From an uncultured Candidatus Saccharibacteria bacterium (GTDB lineage: Bacteria > Patescibacteriota > Saccharimonadia > Saccharimonadales > Saccharimonadaceae): DNA of 64,000 nt. The DNA is taken from contig CAMCBN010000002.1 in NCBI GenBank assembly GCA_945873065.1, forward strand, positions 102,788 to 166,787, in the 5' to 3' direction. Numbering within the stretch: the stretch's first letter is position 1; the number at the start of each line of letters is the position of its first letter. This document shows positions 62,680-64,000 of this stretch, one piece after another. The notes under the pieces are model-generated. The model saw nothing but the letters and a program-made list of their open reading frames with translations. It had not been told where the DNA came from and ran no database searches. The position numbers were made by a program, and so were the translations under genes.

Positions 62680-63011
62680 GCCACACCCCCCTTCGTGCTG
62701 TCGATACGGTCCCCAGATGGTGCATCCAAGTTCCTTCAGATGACAGGTACGAAACACTACTGGTGATGCAAGCAGTTTCTTCCGAGTGTTGAGGTTATCT
62801 ATAGTACGCCCAATTTGCGAATAGACTAACCATCCTGTACAACCATATTCACATTGGCGAAACAGTTGGTTATTTATGATATGCTGACGTGCCGCAGTAT
62901 TGGTGACGGTACAGATGATAATACCACTTTAACCGTCAATGTTAATAAATTCTCCGCGATGAAAAACTAAGTCGAGAGACCTCGTTACTCTATCGTTAAC
63001 GCGCTGCGACA
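62680..63011. other. gene-free stretch
   Basis: I see no convincing gene, RNA or repeat in these 332 bases on either strand. A short plus-strand frame ending LTVNVNKFSAMKN at about 62970 has no start signal and is probably chance. Confidence 0.5.
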
Positions 63012-63170
63012 TTATATGTGTTGCGTTTGTCCATAGGGCTCTGGGCGTAGTTCGCGCAGAACAGCACTAGTGCCAATGCATATAGCAATAAGAAGACACC
63101 CTGAAGTTAAATTAAAGGAATAATAAGTTGGGCGCAAAAGTACAACGAATTTGACGAAGACGCTCTGCAT
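63012..63170 (-). CDS. 52-residue membrane protein
   Basis: The ATG at 63170 opens a 52-codon frame with a basic and hydrophobic start (MQSVFVKFVVLLRPTYYS) and one membrane helix (about 22-36, GCLLIAICIGTSAVL), then a charged tail. TATAAC ends 7 nt before the ATG, fitting the leaderless pattern seen elsewhere. It lies between two frameshifted orphan genes. No family is recognised. Confidence 0.5.
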   Translation of the reverse strand: MQSVFVKFVVLLRPTYYSFNLTSGCLLIAICIGTSAVLRELRPEPYGQTQHI

Positions 63171-63231
63171 ACGTTTTGTTATACCTTGTTTCCATGCAAA
63201 CCACAGGCATCAAGACCCAGAAGGTTTATCT

Positions 63232-63579
63232 CTACCTTCCATAAACAAACTGATAGAACCGTGTCCATGTTTTGCTGGGGCGCTTCGCTGACTGCTGTGC
63301 TCTGTCTAATTCATTCCAGCACAACCTTATGTTTTCTCGTAGCACTGAAGATTGCACTTGGATAGAACGATCATCTACTACGCGATAGTGAAGCCAATGG
63401 TGCTGGAAGCAAGAAACAACATCGTCGAATAGCTGCCGCTTCGACACATTTTCAATATTAAGCACCTCCTTAAAGTCACCCGACGGGGGTATTATGTATC
63501 GATCGACGAGCGCGGCGCCAATAAATGAAAGCGGTGGCACGATAATTACCAACACGATGGCTAGTATAAATACAACCAA
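63232..63579 (-). CDS. membrane protein segment, probably the C-terminal part of a frameshifted gene
   Basis: The frame has a membrane helix (VVFILAIVLVIIVPPLSFIG) then a soluble part with FKEVLNIENVSKRQLFDDVV and two Cys. Its only start is TTG at 63579 with no Shine-Dalgarno, and it overlaps the end of the acidic frame upstream. Adding one A to the AGAAAAGCC run near 63598 would join HRK of the acidic frame to SQNHTPLVVF here. So this is probably the second half of one protein. Alternatives are a programmed shift or two overlapping genes. Confidence 0.55.
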   Translation of the reverse strand: MVVFILAIVLVIIVPPLSFIGAALVDRYIIPPSGDFKEVLNIENVSKRQLFDDVVSCFQHHWLHYRVVDDRSIQVQSSVLRENIRLCWNELDRAQQSAKRPSKTWTRFYQFVYGR

Positions 63580-64000
63580 GGGGGTGTGATTTTGGCTTTT
63601 CTATGGAACAGCTCATCTACTTGTCCATGATATGCGATTTTAGAGTTGAAGGCAATATGATAGTTGAGCGGCGAAGCCTCTAGTTCCGCGACCTCGGCCT
63701 CGGATACGAAGTCCAGCTCGTCATCGTTGCCATCTACTGCGCCCATCTGATCCTCCGTCGCAGGCTCAGCGGACAGCGCAGCATCCAAGTCGATATCGCC
63801 GTCGTCTTCTATGCTGGCAGCGTCTTCAAGAGCGGCGACGTCCTCGACGGCCGCCTGTTCGTCGATGTTTAGCGAGCCATCGTCAATCTCGGCAGTCTCC
63901 TCAGCGCTCTCTAGCGATAGGTCGGACGACAGGACGTCGCTCGCATCGGACTCCGCTCCAAGCTCTCCATCAACCCCTACCTCACTCTCCACACCGACGT
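63561..64000 (-). CDS. acidic Asp/Glu/Ala-rich protein, N-terminus outside window
   Basis: The frame is open to the window edge. The first 105 visible residues are very acidic and low in complexity (for example AAVEDVAALEDAASIEDDGD), with no hydrophobic segment. The last 40 residues (LNYHIAFNSKIAYHGQVDEL) look globular. In its own frame it ends KITPPWLYLY; a one-base shift near 63598 would continue it into the membrane segment above. The acidic part is likely disordered and cytoplasmic. Codons here favour GC-rich choices more than neighbouring genes. Confidence 0.6.
   Translation of the reverse strand, partial: VGVESEVGVDGELGAESDASDVLSSDLSLESAEETAEIDDGSLNIDEQAAVEDVAALEDAASIEDDGDIDLDAALSAEPATEDQMGAVDGNDDELDFVSEAEVAELEASPLNYHIAFNSKIAYHGQVDELFHRKAKITPPWLYLY

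Noticed and set aside
62099..62725. Intact 208-residue protein on the minus strand
   Set aside because: Its first 60 residues are a shadow of the membrane-helix frame; only the later part looks like protein, hence the frameshift interpretation.
1..64000. Recoding of UGA as an amino acid (as in Gracilibacteria)
   Set aside because: Many conserved genes (for example gatC and the slipin gene) end at TGA exactly where their families end, so UGA is a stop here.

Overview
The window looks like a chromosome segment of a Patescibacteria (CPR) organism, most likely Candidatus Saccharibacteria (TM7). Support: a compact genome with many 1-4 nt gene overlaps, UGA used as a normal stop, housekeeping genes mixed with orphan membrane proteins, no amino-acid or nucleotide biosynthesis in 64 kb, type IV pilus parts, a short Rel protein, a malic enzyme and a trehalase. 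Taxonomy is an inference from gene content; there is no rRNA gene here to confirm it. One tRNA gene is present (tRNA-Leu GAG, 5480-5567). I saw no CRISPR array, prophage or intact insertion sequence.

Layout. 1-5.6 kb: start of rarA (minus strand), a DinB-like protein, slipin, Xaa-Pro peptidase, a 4-TM protein, secG, a membrane-anchored peptide-binding protein and tRNA-Leu. 5.7-9.2 kb: nitroreductase, a frameshifted HIT gene, YitT, an anchored alpha/beta hydrolase and a decayed membrane gene. 9.2-20.5 kb: pheT, a ThrE-like exporter, FKBP-trxB, a PLD protein, ppa-rel, a pilin, rpe and an anchored orphan. 20.5-32.1 kb: uvrB, gatC-gatA-(HEPN-like membrane gene)-gatB, galU, three small membrane or envelope proteins, DUF5665-like protein and dnaE. 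32.1-40.5 kb: a GC-rich inverted-repeat element, a SpoU methyltransferase, pilB, orphan genes, malic enzyme and rplS. 40.5-46.2 kb: a small secreted Cys protein, a dead rnhB stub, a VanZ-like protein, an rnhB-yraN fusion, pepN and an anchored HNH nuclease. 46.2-53.6 kb: nusA, CIRCE-controlled clpC, a membrane HExxH protein, radA and a PIN-TRAM protein. 53.6-61.3 kb: PBP1A, tyrS, a PMM-like HAD phosphatase, a GT4 glycosyltransferase and trehalase. 61.4-64 kb: orphan and frameshifted membrane genes.

How it fits together. Many products suit a host-dependent lifestyle: anchored peptide-binding protein, peptidases (M24, M1), an exported nuclease, trehalase, pilus components and exported orphans. 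Information processing is represented by dnaE, uvrB, radA, pheT, tyrS, gatCAB, nusA, rplS and the Rel/Ppa pair.

The strongest observations are three. (1) About 17 genes have a -10 box (TAYAMT, often TGCTAYAMT) ending only 6-9 nt before the start codon with no Shine-Dalgarno, so they are predicted to be leaderless; other genes have clear Shine-Dalgarno sequences and normal leaders. (2) A decayed 5-prime copy of rnhB sits upstream of the intact rnhB-yraN fusion. Its leaderless promoter is kept but its start is ATA, which suggests replacement of the first part of the gene by recombination. (3) A membrane-anchored HEPN-like protein is embedded in the gatCAB operon. No complete new defence or mobile system is evident; I did not find one I could support.
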